Source of the DNA: Streptosporangiaceae bacterium
GTDB lineage: Bacteria; Actinomycetota; Actinomycetes; Streptosporangiales; Streptosporangiaceae
Assembly (NCBI GenBank): GCA_030043395.1
Contig: JASHXW010000075.1
Coordinates: 1 to 8,226, forward strand
Length of the DNA stretch: 8,226 nt
Direction of reading: 5' to 3'
In this document: piece after piece, positions 1 through 6,076 of the stretch
How the letters are laid out: each line of letters starts with the position of its first letter
Position numbering within the stretch: the stretch's first letter is position 1
Notes under the pieces: model-generated
Told to the model about the DNA's origin: nothing
The model's input: only the letters and a program-made list of their open reading frames with translations
Database searches by the model: none
Program-made: the position numbers and the translations under genes

Positions 1-1182
1 CCTGGCGGAGCTGCCTGGCACCGGGCAGCCAACAGCTGCCAGGTGGTGCAGCTGGCCGAAGCTGCGCGCGAACGTGGTCTTGCCGCCTTGGTTAGGCCCG
101 GAGACGACGATCACGCGCTCGGGATCGTGCAGCTCCACGTCGTTCAGTACGACCGCCTTGTCGCCGGTTACCAGCTTCGCGGCGAGCGCGAGATCGAAGG
201 CATCCCGGGCGAAGATCTCCTTCGAGTCGGCGGAAAGCTCCGGCAGGCAGAAGCTGAGGCCGGCCGCGCGAAGCGGCTTGATGTAGTCCAGGTAAGCCAG
301 GTAGAACTGCAGCTCTCGCTCGAACTGGCGGATAGTGCCATCCAGGAACGCCGCATGCCGCTGGCAAAACTCCGCGAGCGCCGAGAATTCACCGCTAAAC
401 AGCCGCGCCACCAGGTCGAGTATCTGCGCCCCGACGTGGTTCATGCCTGGCCAGCCCCGGTAGGCGACCTTGTAGTCCGCGGCGGCGCCTTGCCGGAATC
501 GTGCGAACGTCTCCTCGATCTCGGTGCTGTAGTCCGCCTCACCGTCGTACCGCGTGACATCGACCCGCGGGCCCTTGATCCGGACCAGGTAGGTGACCTC
601 AGCGAGTTCCTTCCGGCGGTCAGCGACATCGGCGGCGAAGCCAGTGAATTCCGCCGAGTCGACGTAGTCGGCCAGGTAGTCGCGGAAGGCCGTCAGAGCG
701 CGAGAGGCGAGCGGGCACGAGACCAATGCAGCGGACAGCGACCGGACGGCCTCCGCGTGCAGCGCTGCCGCGTCGAGGAACCATCCCCGCTGCTGCCAGC
801 TCGAGTTCATCTTGGTCAGCTGGCGCAGGTGCGCCCGCACCTCGCGCATCGAGGCCGCGAATGCGCCCGCCGCTGCCAGCATGCTGGGGTGCTCTAGGTC
901 GGCGAATACCTCGTGCCGGTGGAGCACAGTGCCCAAGTCGCTGAGCCGCGCGGACATCAGCGCGATCACCAGGTCGCGCTCCTCGCGGTCGCCAGCCACA
1001 GCCGCGATGACCTGATCCAGCCGTAGGTCAGACAGGCAGTCTGGATCGGCGGCCTGGACGGCTCCGGCCCGGCGGGCAGGTCCTTTCCACAGCAGGCTGC
1101 AGGACGGCTCCGGTTCGCCTGACTCCTGTGGCTGATCGGCCGCCGACAGCCCTGTCGCCAGGTCCGGCGTATGACTGGTCAT
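1..1182 (-). CDS. MutS-like DNA-repair-family ATPase (partial, C-terminus beyond window)
   Basis: The frame is open from the ATG at 1182 to base 1, giving 394 residues before the window ends. Walker A GPNQGGKT lies at residues 362-369 (Lys368), followed by FARSFGQLH and GCPVPG (385-390), the arrangement of the MutS ATPase domain. Canonical MutS has GPNMGGKS(T). The preceding ~300 residues resemble the helical core of the actinobacterial MutS-related proteins, with family-like stretches such as YDGEADYS, NHVGAQILDLVARL and FDLALAAKLV. Residues 1-50 are low-complexity and probably disordered. There is no room for the mismatch-recognition (domain I) and connector regions of true MutS, so classical mismatch repair is unlikely; the role of this subfamily is not known to me. 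The start is set by AGGAG six bases upstream. That SD is buried in a hairpin (1185-1227). The gene follows the GMC oxidoreductase in the same direction. The rest of the ATPase domain (Walker B, dimer interface) is off the window. Confidence 0.92.
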   Translation of the reverse strand, partial: MTSHTPDLATGLSAADQPQESGEPEPSCSLLWKGPARRAGAVQAADPDCLSDLRLDQVIAAVAGDREERDLVIALMSARLSDLGTVLHRHEVFADLEHPSMLAAAGAFAASMREVRAHLRQLTKMNSSWQQRGWFLDAAALHAEAVRSLSAALVSCPLASRALTAFRDYLADYVDSAEFTGFAADVADRRKELAEVTYLVRIKGPRVDVTRYDGEADYSTEIEETFARFRQGAAADYKVAYRGWPGMNHVGAQILDLVARLFSGEFSALAEFCQRHAAFLDGTIRQFERELQFYLAYLDYIKPLRAAGLSFCLPELSADSKEIFARDAFDLALAAKLVTGDKAVVLNDVELHDPERVIVVSGPNQGGKTTFARSFGQLHHLAAVGCPVPGSSAR

Positions 1183-1184
1183 CC

Positions 1185-1227
1185 GATGCTCCTGTTCTCG
1201 CCCGGCAGGCGCTTAACAGGAGCCATC
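1185..1227 (-). promoter_or_regulatory. Hairpin sequestering the SD of the MutS-like gene
   Basis: Bases 1185-1196 (GATGCTCCTGTT) pair with 1215-1227 (AACAGGAGCCATC) over 12 bp with one bulged base (1223). An inner stem pairs 1199-1202 (CGCC) with 1208-1211 (GGCG) around a 5-base loop. On the minus-strand mRNA the 3' arm contains AGGAG (1193-1189), the ribosome-binding site six bases before the ATG at 1182. Folding would therefore hide it. The 5' arm is the end of a short ORF, including its stop codon. There is no U-run after the stem, so it does not look like an intrinsic terminator. A DNA-binding operator is an alternative reading. Pairing is read directly; the regulatory role is inferred. 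Confidence 0.55.
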
Positions 1228-1290
1228 AGCTGGTAAGGCGGTTTCTACGGCGGGCCCCATCGCCTCAGCTAACTCTACGGCGCGTTCCAT
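1213..1290 (-). CDS. Possible 25-codon leader ORF upstream of the MutS-like gene
   Basis: ATG at 1290 to TAA at 1215-1213 encodes MERAVELAEAMGPAVETALP followed by ADGSC. The ATG lies 7 bases after the TGA of the oxidoreductase and has no Shine-Dalgarno, so translation would rely on re-initiation. It shares the frame of the downstream MutS-like gene, with 30 bases between its stop and that start. Its last codons (GAT GGC TCC TGT TAA) form the 5' arm of the hairpin that hides the downstream SD. Leu7 and Leu19 are TTA codons, which are rare in high-GC actinobacteria. An internal ATG at 1260 could also start it. It may be a leader peptide or simply an open stretch in an intergenic region; I do not recognise the peptide. 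Confidence 0.3.
   Translation of the reverse strand: MERAVELAEAMGPAVETALPADGSC
1244..1290 (-). repeat. Imperfect direct repeat, 30-base period
   Basis: Plus-strand bases 1244-1260 (TCTACGGCGGGCCCCAT) and 1274-1290 (TCTACGGCGCGTTCCAT) match at 14 of 17 positions and are offset by exactly 30 bases. On the minus strand each copy begins with ATGG and contains GCCGTAGA. In the leader ORF this gives two ten-residue units, each with M..AVE.A. It could be a small duplication, a pair of protein-binding sites, or chance. Confidence 0.4.
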
Positions 1291-1297
1291 GGCGCGG

Positions 1298-2812
1298 TCA
1301 CGCGGGCTGAAGGCCCATGATCAGGTCGCTGGCTCGCTCAGAGATCGCCAGCACGGTGGCGTTCGGGTGGGCGTTCGTGATGATCGGCATCACCGAGGCG
1401 TCAGCGACGCGCAACCCGCTCACTGCGTGCAGCCGGAGCTCGGCGTCGACGACGGAACCTGAGTCCTGGCCCATCCGGCAGGTGCCTGCCGGATGGTAGT
1501 AGCTGCCGACTTTGCCGCGGATGAAGTCACGCAGCTCCGCGCTGCCCTGGATACGGCTGCCCGGCCATGCCTCGCGCTTGCGCACGGCCGAGAACGAGGC
1601 GCTGGCTGCGACTTCCCTGACCATGCGAAGCGCTATCTCCATCCGGTCGAGGTCGCGTCCGTCGGCCAGGAAGCCAGGATCGATCAACGGCGCCGCGCCG
1701 GGATCGGGGCTGGCGAGGCGCACCGAGCCACGGCTGTCTGGCGCGACTACGGCCGCCACGACTGCGTAACCTGCCGGCGGTGGCTCGCACCCGGCGGGTG
1801 CCAGGGGCAGCAAGATCGTGAACAAGTGCAGGTCAGGGAATGCGCCGGCCAGGTCACTGCGCAGCGCTGCGCATGCCTCGCCGTTGTTGTACTTGCTCGC
1901 CGGCAGGGTGCACGGGGACTCATAGGAGGCGAGCACGACCGGGTGGTCCTGCAGGTTCTCCCCCACCTGCGGCACGTCTGCCTGGACTTCGATGCCCAGG
2001 GAGCGCAAGTGCTCCGCGGGGCCGATGCCGGAGCGCATCAGCAGCTGCGGGGAGCCGATCGCCCCTGCCGTCAGGATCACCTCGGCAGTGGCTCGCGCCG
2101 TGAGAAGCTGCCCGTCGCGGACGTACCTCACGCCGTCGCAGTGACCGTGCCCGACAGACAGGCCAGTGACCAGGGAGCCTGCCTCGAGGGCCAGGTTAGG
2201 ACGACCTAGCGCAGGCCGCAGGTAGGCGTCGGCGGAGCTGACCCGCTGCCCGTCCGCTATGGCGAGGTCGATCCAGGCTGCGCCCTCCTGGTCGCGTCCG
2301 CTGAGGTCATCGGTGAGCCCGCAGCCAGCGGCCGCCAGCGCGCCGATGAATGCGCGAGCCACCGGATGCGGGTCAGCCGCCGGGGCAACCGTCACCGGCC
2401 CGTCCAATCCGCGCAACGCCGGGTCGCGCCCCTCAGCGCTCTCGCTTCGGCGCAGGTAGGGCAGCAGGTCGGCGAAGCCCCAGCCCTCCGCGCCGTCAGC
2501 AGCCCAGCGGTCATACAGCGCGCGATGGGCGCGAACATGTGCCATCGCGTTGATGGCGCCTGACCCGCCGACCGCCCTGCCCCTTGGATAGGCAACGGGT
2601 CCGGCATCGGCCTGCGGGGTCGTGACATCACGCCACTCCGCGGACGTGCCGAGGTTCTGCGGCCAGGCGCTGCCCACCGCCATCGCGAGAGTCCGCTCCG
2701 AGCTGCCCGCCTCGAGCAGCAGCACGCGCGCGGCCGGGTCTTCGGTGAGCCTGGTCGCCACCACGCACCCGGCCGTGCCGGCACCGACCACGATGTAGTC
2801 GTACTCTGCCAT
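1298..2812 (-). CDS. GMC-family FAD-dependent oxidoreductase (choline dehydrogenase-like)
   Basis: This 504-residue flavoprotein probably oxidises an alcohol; the substrate cannot be read from sequence. From the chosen ATG (2812), residues 4-15 (DYIVVGAGTAGC region) form the FAD-binding beta-alpha-beta fold with GxGxxG at 10-15, and Glu34 is placed to bind the ADP ribose. PRGRAVGGSGAINAM (76-90) matches GMC signature 1 and GAIGSPQLLMRSGIGP (about 250-265) matches signature 2. The C-terminal domain has YYHPAGTCRMG with the catalytic His near 440 and NAHPNATVLAI with Asn near 484, the His/Asn pair of choline-oxidase-type enzymes. Length is normal for the family. GGAGGG at 2821-2816 supports the 2812 start; an upstream ATG at 2851 has no SD. 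There is no signal peptide, so it is probably cytoplasmic. It lies between the degenerate recombinase and the MutS-like gene on the same strand. Confidence 0.93.
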   Translation of the reverse strand: MAEYDYIVVGAGTAGCVVATRLTEDPAARVLLLEAGSSERTLAMAVGSAWPQNLGTSAEWRDVTTPQADAGPVAYPRGRAVGGSGAINAMAHVRAHRALYDRWAADGAEGWGFADLLPYLRRSESAEGRDPALRGLDGPVTVAPAADPHPVARAFIGALAAAGCGLTDDLSGRDQEGAAWIDLAIADGQRVSSADAYLRPALGRPNLALEAGSLVTGLSVGHGHCDGVRYVRDGQLLTARATAEVILTAGAIGSPQLLMRSGIGPAEHLRSLGIEVQADVPQVGENLQDHPVVLASYESPCTLPASKYNNGEACAALRSDLAGAFPDLHLFTILLPLAPAGCEPPPAGYAVVAAVVAPDSRGSVRLASPDPGAAPLIDPGFLADGRDLDRMEIALRMVREVAASASFSAVRKREAWPGSRIQGSAELRDFIRGKVGSYYHPAGTCRMGQDSGSVVDAELRLHAVSGLRVADASVMPIITNAHPNATVLAISERASDLIMGLQPA

Positions 2813-2815
2813 TCG

Positions 2816-2821
2816 CCCTCC
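2816..2821 (-). promoter_or_regulatory. Ribosome-binding site deciding the GMC start
   Basis: GGAGGG on the minus strand ends 3 bases before the ATG at 2812 (core GGAG has a 5-base spacer). The alternative ATG at 2851 is preceded by CCCTGGG with no SD, so 2812 is preferred. Confidence 0.6.
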
Positions 2822-2884
2822 GGCGACTTTGTGCCGACGCATTGTCATCATCCCAGGGCACGCGAATGAGACGGGACCCGCTGA

Positions 2885-3850
2885 TTAGCCGGCTAGCTGC
2901 CCCAAGCGGGGTTGGCGCAGCTGATGCAGCGTCCAGCCCCGGCCAGCCGGATCCAGGGGGCGGGTAGCGTTCGCGAAAATCTCGGCAGCGCGCCGGTAGG
3001 ACATCCTTCGCTGCCGGGTCAGTGGGCAGACATCTGCGTGGGGCGTCCGGGCCGCCGCGCGTCGCTCGGTCAGGAAGACCGGGCCAAGCCTGCGCCCGGC
3101 CAGCAGCCAGGCCAGCAGGTCGCAAGTCTCGCGGCTCCATCGCAACGCACCCAGCGTCGCGGCAGTGCGCGCGGTCGGCTGGCCCGTTGGGCCCAGCGCG
3201 CTGGCATCGAGGCGAAGCACGGCTGGGGTCGTTGCACCCGTGTCGTGCAACAAGTGCCACAGGGCCTGCTCGCGCAGGCTGGCCTCAACCCGGAACAGGG
3301 CCGCGAGCTGCTGCTCGGTCAGCGGCGTCACGAGCCTGTCGCGGGCCGGCGTGGTGCGCAGGCCCGCCGTGGGATCGCCCTGGATCCAGCCGGCGTCCTG
3401 CCACCAGCCGATCGCGCTGCGCAAGGCGGACAGCTCCCGGCTGACGGTCTGCGCGCCGGCCTGCCGGGACCTCGCCTGCACGGCCGCGGCCAGCCTGCGG
3501 TGCGCCACCTCGTCGTCGAGCAGCGCGAGCGGGATGACGGGCGGCGCTGCGCCGCGACGTTCCCGACCCGGCGGCGGCTGCCTGCCGGCGAGCGCCCACG
3601 CCCAGCTCGTCAGCGAGATCTGGTAGACGCGCCGCGACGAGGCTCCGAGCGTGGCGTCAGCGAGGTAGCGGCCGACTGCCACCGCGTACTCGACCGGTGG
3701 CTGATCGCCCTCGGTCGTAAGACGGGTAAGCACCGATTCAGCATATTCCAGCGTGGCAGCGCATTTACTGCGGTAGCTCGAAGGCGCCCTTAATTGTGAG
3801 CCTTGTCGCATATTGCATTTACTATCAGGCTCAATGATTGTTGCTCGCAT
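2885..3850 (-). CDS. Degenerate tyrosine recombinase/integrase, C-terminally truncated
   Basis: The 321-codon ORF resembles actinobacterial site-specific integrases of the tyrosine recombinase family. An N-terminal SAM-like core-binding domain spans about 57-165 (LGASSRRVYQISLTSWAW, then TVSRELSALRSAIGWW and GDPTAGL). The catalytic domain starts near 175. Its key residues are degraded. LLHDTGATTPAVL (200-212) has Thr207 where the first catalytic Arg belongs. No lysine occurs after residue 30, so the catalytic Lys is gone. Box II HQLR keeps His309 and Arg312 but reads HQLRQP instead of HQLRHS. The stop comes 9 residues later, before the GH(T) box and the nucleophilic Tyr. The missing end is not found in other frames downstream, where the GMC gene begins. 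The start is uncertain: ATG at 3850, ATG at 3811 or GTG at 3733, none with a good SD. The first 45 codons look non-coding in codon use. It is probably a decayed integrase, or a DNA-binding remnant. Confidence 0.75.
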   Translation of the reverse strand: MRATIIEPDSKCNMRQGSQLRAPSSYRSKCAATLEYAESVLTRLTTEGDQPPVEYAVAVGRYLADATLGASSRRVYQISLTSWAWALAGRQPPPGRERRGAAPPVIPLALLDDEVAHRRLAAAVQARSRQAGAQTVSRELSALRSAIGWWQDAGWIQGDPTAGLRTTPARDRLVTPLTEQQLAALFRVEASLREQALWHLLHDTGATTPAVLRLDASALGPTGQPTARTAATLGALRWSRETCDLLAWLLAGRRLGPVFLTERRAAARTPHADVCPLTRQRRMSYRRAAEIFANATRPLDPAGRGWTLHQLRQPRLGQLAG

Positions 3851-3895
3851 GCCAGGCGAGCCTTTCTCAGCGCATCATTGTCGCAGTAAATTTCG
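3755..3895. promoter_or_regulatory. AT-rich divergent 5' region with clustered short repeats
   Basis: This stretch lies between the divergent recombinase and MFS genes and is visibly AT-richer than its surroundings. GCATTTACT occurs at 3761-3769 and 3815-3823. TTGTCGCA occurs at 3803-3810 and 3878-3885. ATTTACTGCG (3763-3772) is inverted as CGCAGTAAAT (3882-3891). CAATGAT (3832-3838) is inverted as ATCATTG (3874-3880), enclosing the hairpin GCTCGC/GCGAGC (3843-3848, 3856-3861). This density suggests promoter or operator sites for both genes, or arms of a recombinase site. No convincing -35/-10 pair could be assigned. Confidence 0.5.
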
Positions 3896-5225
3896 AGCCC
3901 GGATCGTTAGGCCCGATAACCACGCCAGGTGGGCTAGCCTGCTAGCGGAACGCGACTTCCGGGTCTTTTACACCGGATACTCGACCTCGCTGCTCGGCAG
4001 CGCGATGTCCAGGATCGCGCTCAGCTTCGCGGTCCTAGAGAACGGCGGCACTGCGACCGATCTCGGCCTCGTCTTCGCGGCATCGGTCTTCCCCCAGGTT
4101 CTGGTCGGCCTCGGCGCCGGCGTTCTTGCTGACCGGATAGGGCGGCGGCCTGTCATGCTGGTCAGCGACGCCTGCAGGCTCAGCGTGCAGGCGACCTTCG
4201 CGGCAGCGCTCTTCGCGGGCCGCCCGCCACTGTGGGTGTTCCTGGTACTGCCCGCGCTGCTGGCTACCGCCGAAGGCTTCTTCAGCCCGGCGCTGAGCGG
4301 CCTGCGGGCCGAGATCGTCACGCCTGAGCGGCGACCTGACGGCAACGCCCTGCTTGGCGTGGCGCAATCGGCGGCCACCATCGCCGGGCCCGCGCTCGCC
4401 GGGATGCTCATTGCGCTGACCAGCCCAGCCCTGGTGATCGCGCTGGATGCGGCCAGCTACGGCGTCAGCGTGGCCGCCCTGGCACTGCTCCGCCTGCCTG
4501 CGGCCACCCGGCCGACTCAGTCCGCGGGCCGCGATCTGGCTGAGAGCTGGCAGTTCTTCCGGTCGCATACCTGGCTGTCGGTGACCACGGCGCAGTACTC
4601 GCTGATGAACCTGTGCACGTGGGCTCCATACCTTCTGCTCGGCCCGGTGCTGGCCAGGCAGTACATGGGCGGCGCCCGCGCCTGGGGCATGGTGGTGGGC
4701 GCGTTTGCCGTCGGCTCCGTGCTGGCGGGCCTGTTCCTAGTCGGGCGGCGGCCGCGTCACCCGCTCATCGTTGCCGTAGCGGGCACGTTCGGCTACCCCG
4801 TTCCGTGCCTGCTGCTCGCCTTGCGCATGCCCGCCTACGTCGTCGCCGCAGGCGCGGTGGTCGCGGGCGTCGGATCGGCGATCGCCGTCACGCTCGAGTC
4901 GACCGTGCAGCAGCAGAGGGTGCCGGCCGAGATGCTCGCCAGGGTGGGCGCGATCACGCTCACCGGGGCGTTCGCGCTCGGGTCAGCCGGCTGGGCACTG
5001 ATCGGGCCGCTGGCTGACCTAGTCGGCGCGACGCCCATACTCGCCTTCGCCACCGCATGGGGCATCGCGAGCGCCGCGCTCGTGCTTGGCTTGCCTGCGA
5101 TCCGGTCGGTGACGTGGCGTGATCCACCCAGCATCGAGCGCGGGCCGCCGCTGCGAGAGACGTCCGGGCGCGCAGTTCAATGCTGGCCGCCAGCGTCAGC
5201 CGGCACTGACGAGCAGCACCGGTAG
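3834..5225 (+). CDS. MFS transporter, 12 TM, exporter-like (MFS_3 type)
   Basis: This 463-residue membrane protein has about twelve hydrophobic segments in two six-helix halves, from FYTGYSTSLLGSAM (TM1) to FATAWGIASAALVLGL (TM12). The loop between TM2 and TM3 carries the MFS motif A, GVLADRIGRRPVMLVSDACR. The second half has LESTVQQQRVPAEMLARV, as in the MFS_3 (EntS-like) group, whose members export small molecules such as siderophores or drugs. The substrate here is unknown. Conserved sequence begins at ARWASLLAERDFR. In-frame starts upstream are ATG 3834 (weak AGG four bases before), ATG 3849 (in a hairpin loop) and TTG 3813. A polar tail of about 40 residues follows TM12. Its last 30 bases overlap the 3' end of the convergent universal stress gene. 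It is the only plus-strand gene here, and no adjacent regulator gene is seen. Confidence 0.88.
   Translation: MIVARMPGEPFSAHHCRSKFRARIVRPDNHARWASLLAERDFRVFYTGYSTSLLGSAMSRIALSFAVLENGGTATDLGLVFAASVFPQVLVGLGAGVLADRIGRRPVMLVSDACRLSVQATFAAALFAGRPPLWVFLVLPALLATAEGFFSPALSGLRAEIVTPERRPDGNALLGVAQSAATIAGPALAGMLIALTSPALVIALDAASYGVSVAALALLRLPAATRPTQSAGRDLAESWQFFRSHTWLSVTTAQYSLMNLCTWAPYLLLGPVLARQYMGGARAWGMVVGAFAVGSVLAGLFLVGRRPRHPLIVAVAGTFGYPVPCLLLALRMPAYVVAAGAVVAGVGSAIAVTLESTVQQQRVPAEMLARVGAITLTGAFALGSAGWALIGPLADLVGATPILAFATAWGIASAALVLGLPAIRSVTWRDPPSIERGPPLRETSGRAVQCWPPASAGTDEQHR
3843..3861. repeat. 6-bp hairpin around GCATGC, start codons of both divergent genes
   Basis: GCTCGC (3843-3848) pairs perfectly with GCGAGC (3856-3861) across a 7-base loop. 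The palindrome GCATGC (3847-3852) supplies an ATG on each strand: 3849 for the MFS frame and 3850 for the recombinase frame. Neither ATG has a clear SD. It may be a cruciform, an operator or chance in a repeat-rich region. Confidence 0.4.
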
Positions 5226-5678
5226 CTTGCACGATCGGACCGCGGACTCCGCGATATGGCCGAGCCTCGGGCGGATCAGCCCGCCATCGCCGTGCCGCCC
5301 GATCACGAGCAAGTCGAAGCCATGCTCAGCGGCGTAGTCGCAGACCGATCCGGCGATGTGGCGGCTCTCGGCGGTGTGCAGGTCGATCCGTGCCGCCGAG
5401 GTCCGGGAAATCGCCGCCATCGCCGCCTCGAAGGCCTCCTGCACATGCCGCGCCTGCGCAGAGAGCGGTGCGGGCTCGGCGGGCCCGGCTTCCTGATGCG
5501 GGGCGGTCGGCAGGACGGACAGCGCGACGACATGACCGGGCCGGTCGCCGAGAATCGATATCGCCGCGCGAAGCGCCGCGACCGAGTCCGCCGAGCCGTC
5601 CCAGGCCACCAGGACCCGCCGGAACGTCCCGGGTGTGGCGAGCGCGCTCGCCGCGTGCTGATCTGCAGGTGTGCTCAC
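5196..5678 (-). CDS. Universal stress protein (UspA family)
   Basis: A 160-residue single Usp domain. VLVAWDGSADSVAAL (22-36) is the first strand with Asp27 facing the nucleotide. FDLLVIGRHGDGG and LGHIAESAVRSCKLPVLLV form the C-terminal half, with the ATP-binding pattern Gly127-x2-Gly130-x9-Gly140. The usual Ser/Thr after the last Gly is His141, so nucleotide contact may differ. These proteins are cytosolic and are induced by energy starvation, hypoxia or damage in many bacteria. The start is GTG (5678), with AGGAG (5688-5684) five bases upstream. The start overlaps the TGA of the DUF190 gene by 4 bases, which implies translational coupling. The stop lies inside the tail of the convergent MFS gene. 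Residues 1-18 are a non-conserved extension. Confidence 0.92.
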   Translation of the reverse strand: MSTPADQHAASALATPGTFRRVLVAWDGSADSVAALRAAISILGDRPGHVVALSVLPTAPHQEAGPAEPAPLSAQARHVQEAFEAAMAAISRTSAARIDLHTAESRHIAGSVCDYAAEHGFDLLVIGRHGDGGLIRPRLGHIAESAVRSCKLPVLLVSAG

Positions 5679-6040
5679 GATGGCTCCTGTTCAGCGGGGT
5701 ACTCGCCAGGCTGATATCCCCCGGCCATGCTCACCAGCTCGACCTCATCCAGCGTGACGAGCCCGCCAAGCACGAGCTCCTTTACCTGCGGCAGGAACTC
5801 GCGTATGCGCTCTGGCTGGTCCACGATGATGATCACGGCCGGGAGGTCTTCGGACATGCTGAGCAATCGTGCCGTGTGAATACGGCCCGAGGCGCCGAAG
5901 CCTTCCGCGCCGCGAACGACGGTCGCCCCCGCCAGGCCAGCCGCGTGCGCCCGGCGGACGATCTCGGTGTAGACCGGGCGCTGCCGGAACTGCGCATCCT
6001 GGCTGAGGATTATCGTCAGCCGCAAGGCTGTCCGGGACAT
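5675..6040 (-). CDS. DUF190 domain-containing protein
   Basis: A 121-residue protein covering the whole DUF190 domain (PF02641). It has LTIILSQDAQFRQRPVY near the N-terminus, then the hallmark GLAGATVVRGAEGFGASGRI followed by HTARLLSMSEDLP, and finally PERIREFLPQVKELVLGGLV. The fold is ferredoxin-like and PII-like, and the proteins are small and cytosolic; the biochemical role is not established to my knowledge. DUF190 genes often sit beside crcB fluoride exporter genes, but no crcB is in this window. The start at ATG 6040 has GGAG seven bases upstream (6051-6048). A GTG two codons earlier (6046) is too close to that SD. The gene is followed at once by usp (4-base overlap) and preceded by the membrane subunit gene. 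Confidence 0.92.
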   Translation of the reverse strand: MSRTALRLTIILSQDAQFRQRPVYTEIVRRAHAAGLAGATVVRGAEGFGASGRIHTARLLSMSEDLPAVIIIVDQPERIREFLPQVKELVLGGLVTLDEVELVSMAGGYQPGEYPAEQEPS

Positions 6041-6060
6041 GGTCACGCTCCGGATCCTGG

Positions 6061-6076
6061 TGGCCTTTGCAGGCCA
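6061..6076 (-). promoter_or_regulatory. 6-bp hairpin with GCAA tetraloop upstream of DUF190
   Basis: TGGCCT (6061-6066) and AGGCCA (6071-6076) pair perfectly. Read on the minus strand the loop is GCAA, a stable GNRA tetraloop. It ends nine bases before the DUF190 SD (GGAG, 6051-6048) in the 96-base leader after the membrane subunit gene. There is no U-run, so it is not a classical terminator. It could stabilise or process the mRNA, or affect initiation. Confidence 0.4.

Noticed and set aside
43..897. 284-codon plus-strand ORF
   Set aside because: It is antisense to the MutS-like gene, whose frame has clear family motifs. The product is Arg-rich low-complexity sequence with no recognisable domain.
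1185..1227. Rho-independent terminator after the GMC gene
   Set aside because: The stem is not followed by a U-run on the minus strand, and its 3' arm is the SD of the next gene, which fits initiation control better.
1493..2209. 238-codon plus-strand ORF
   Set aside because: It is antisense to the GMC oxidoreductase, which has the correct FAD and catalytic motifs.
2893..2912. CCCC/GGGG mini-hairpin near the recombinase stop as a terminator
   Set aside because: The stem is only four base pairs, has no U-run, and lies inside coding sequence.
2912..3793. 293-codon plus-strand ORF
   Set aside because: It is a shadow of the recombinase in GC-rich DNA, with a Gly/Arg/Gln-rich composition and no motif.
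3791..3801. AATTGTGAGC resembling a lac operator half-site
   Set aside because: There is no matching second half or LacI-type regulator gene nearby; a ten-base resemblance is weak.
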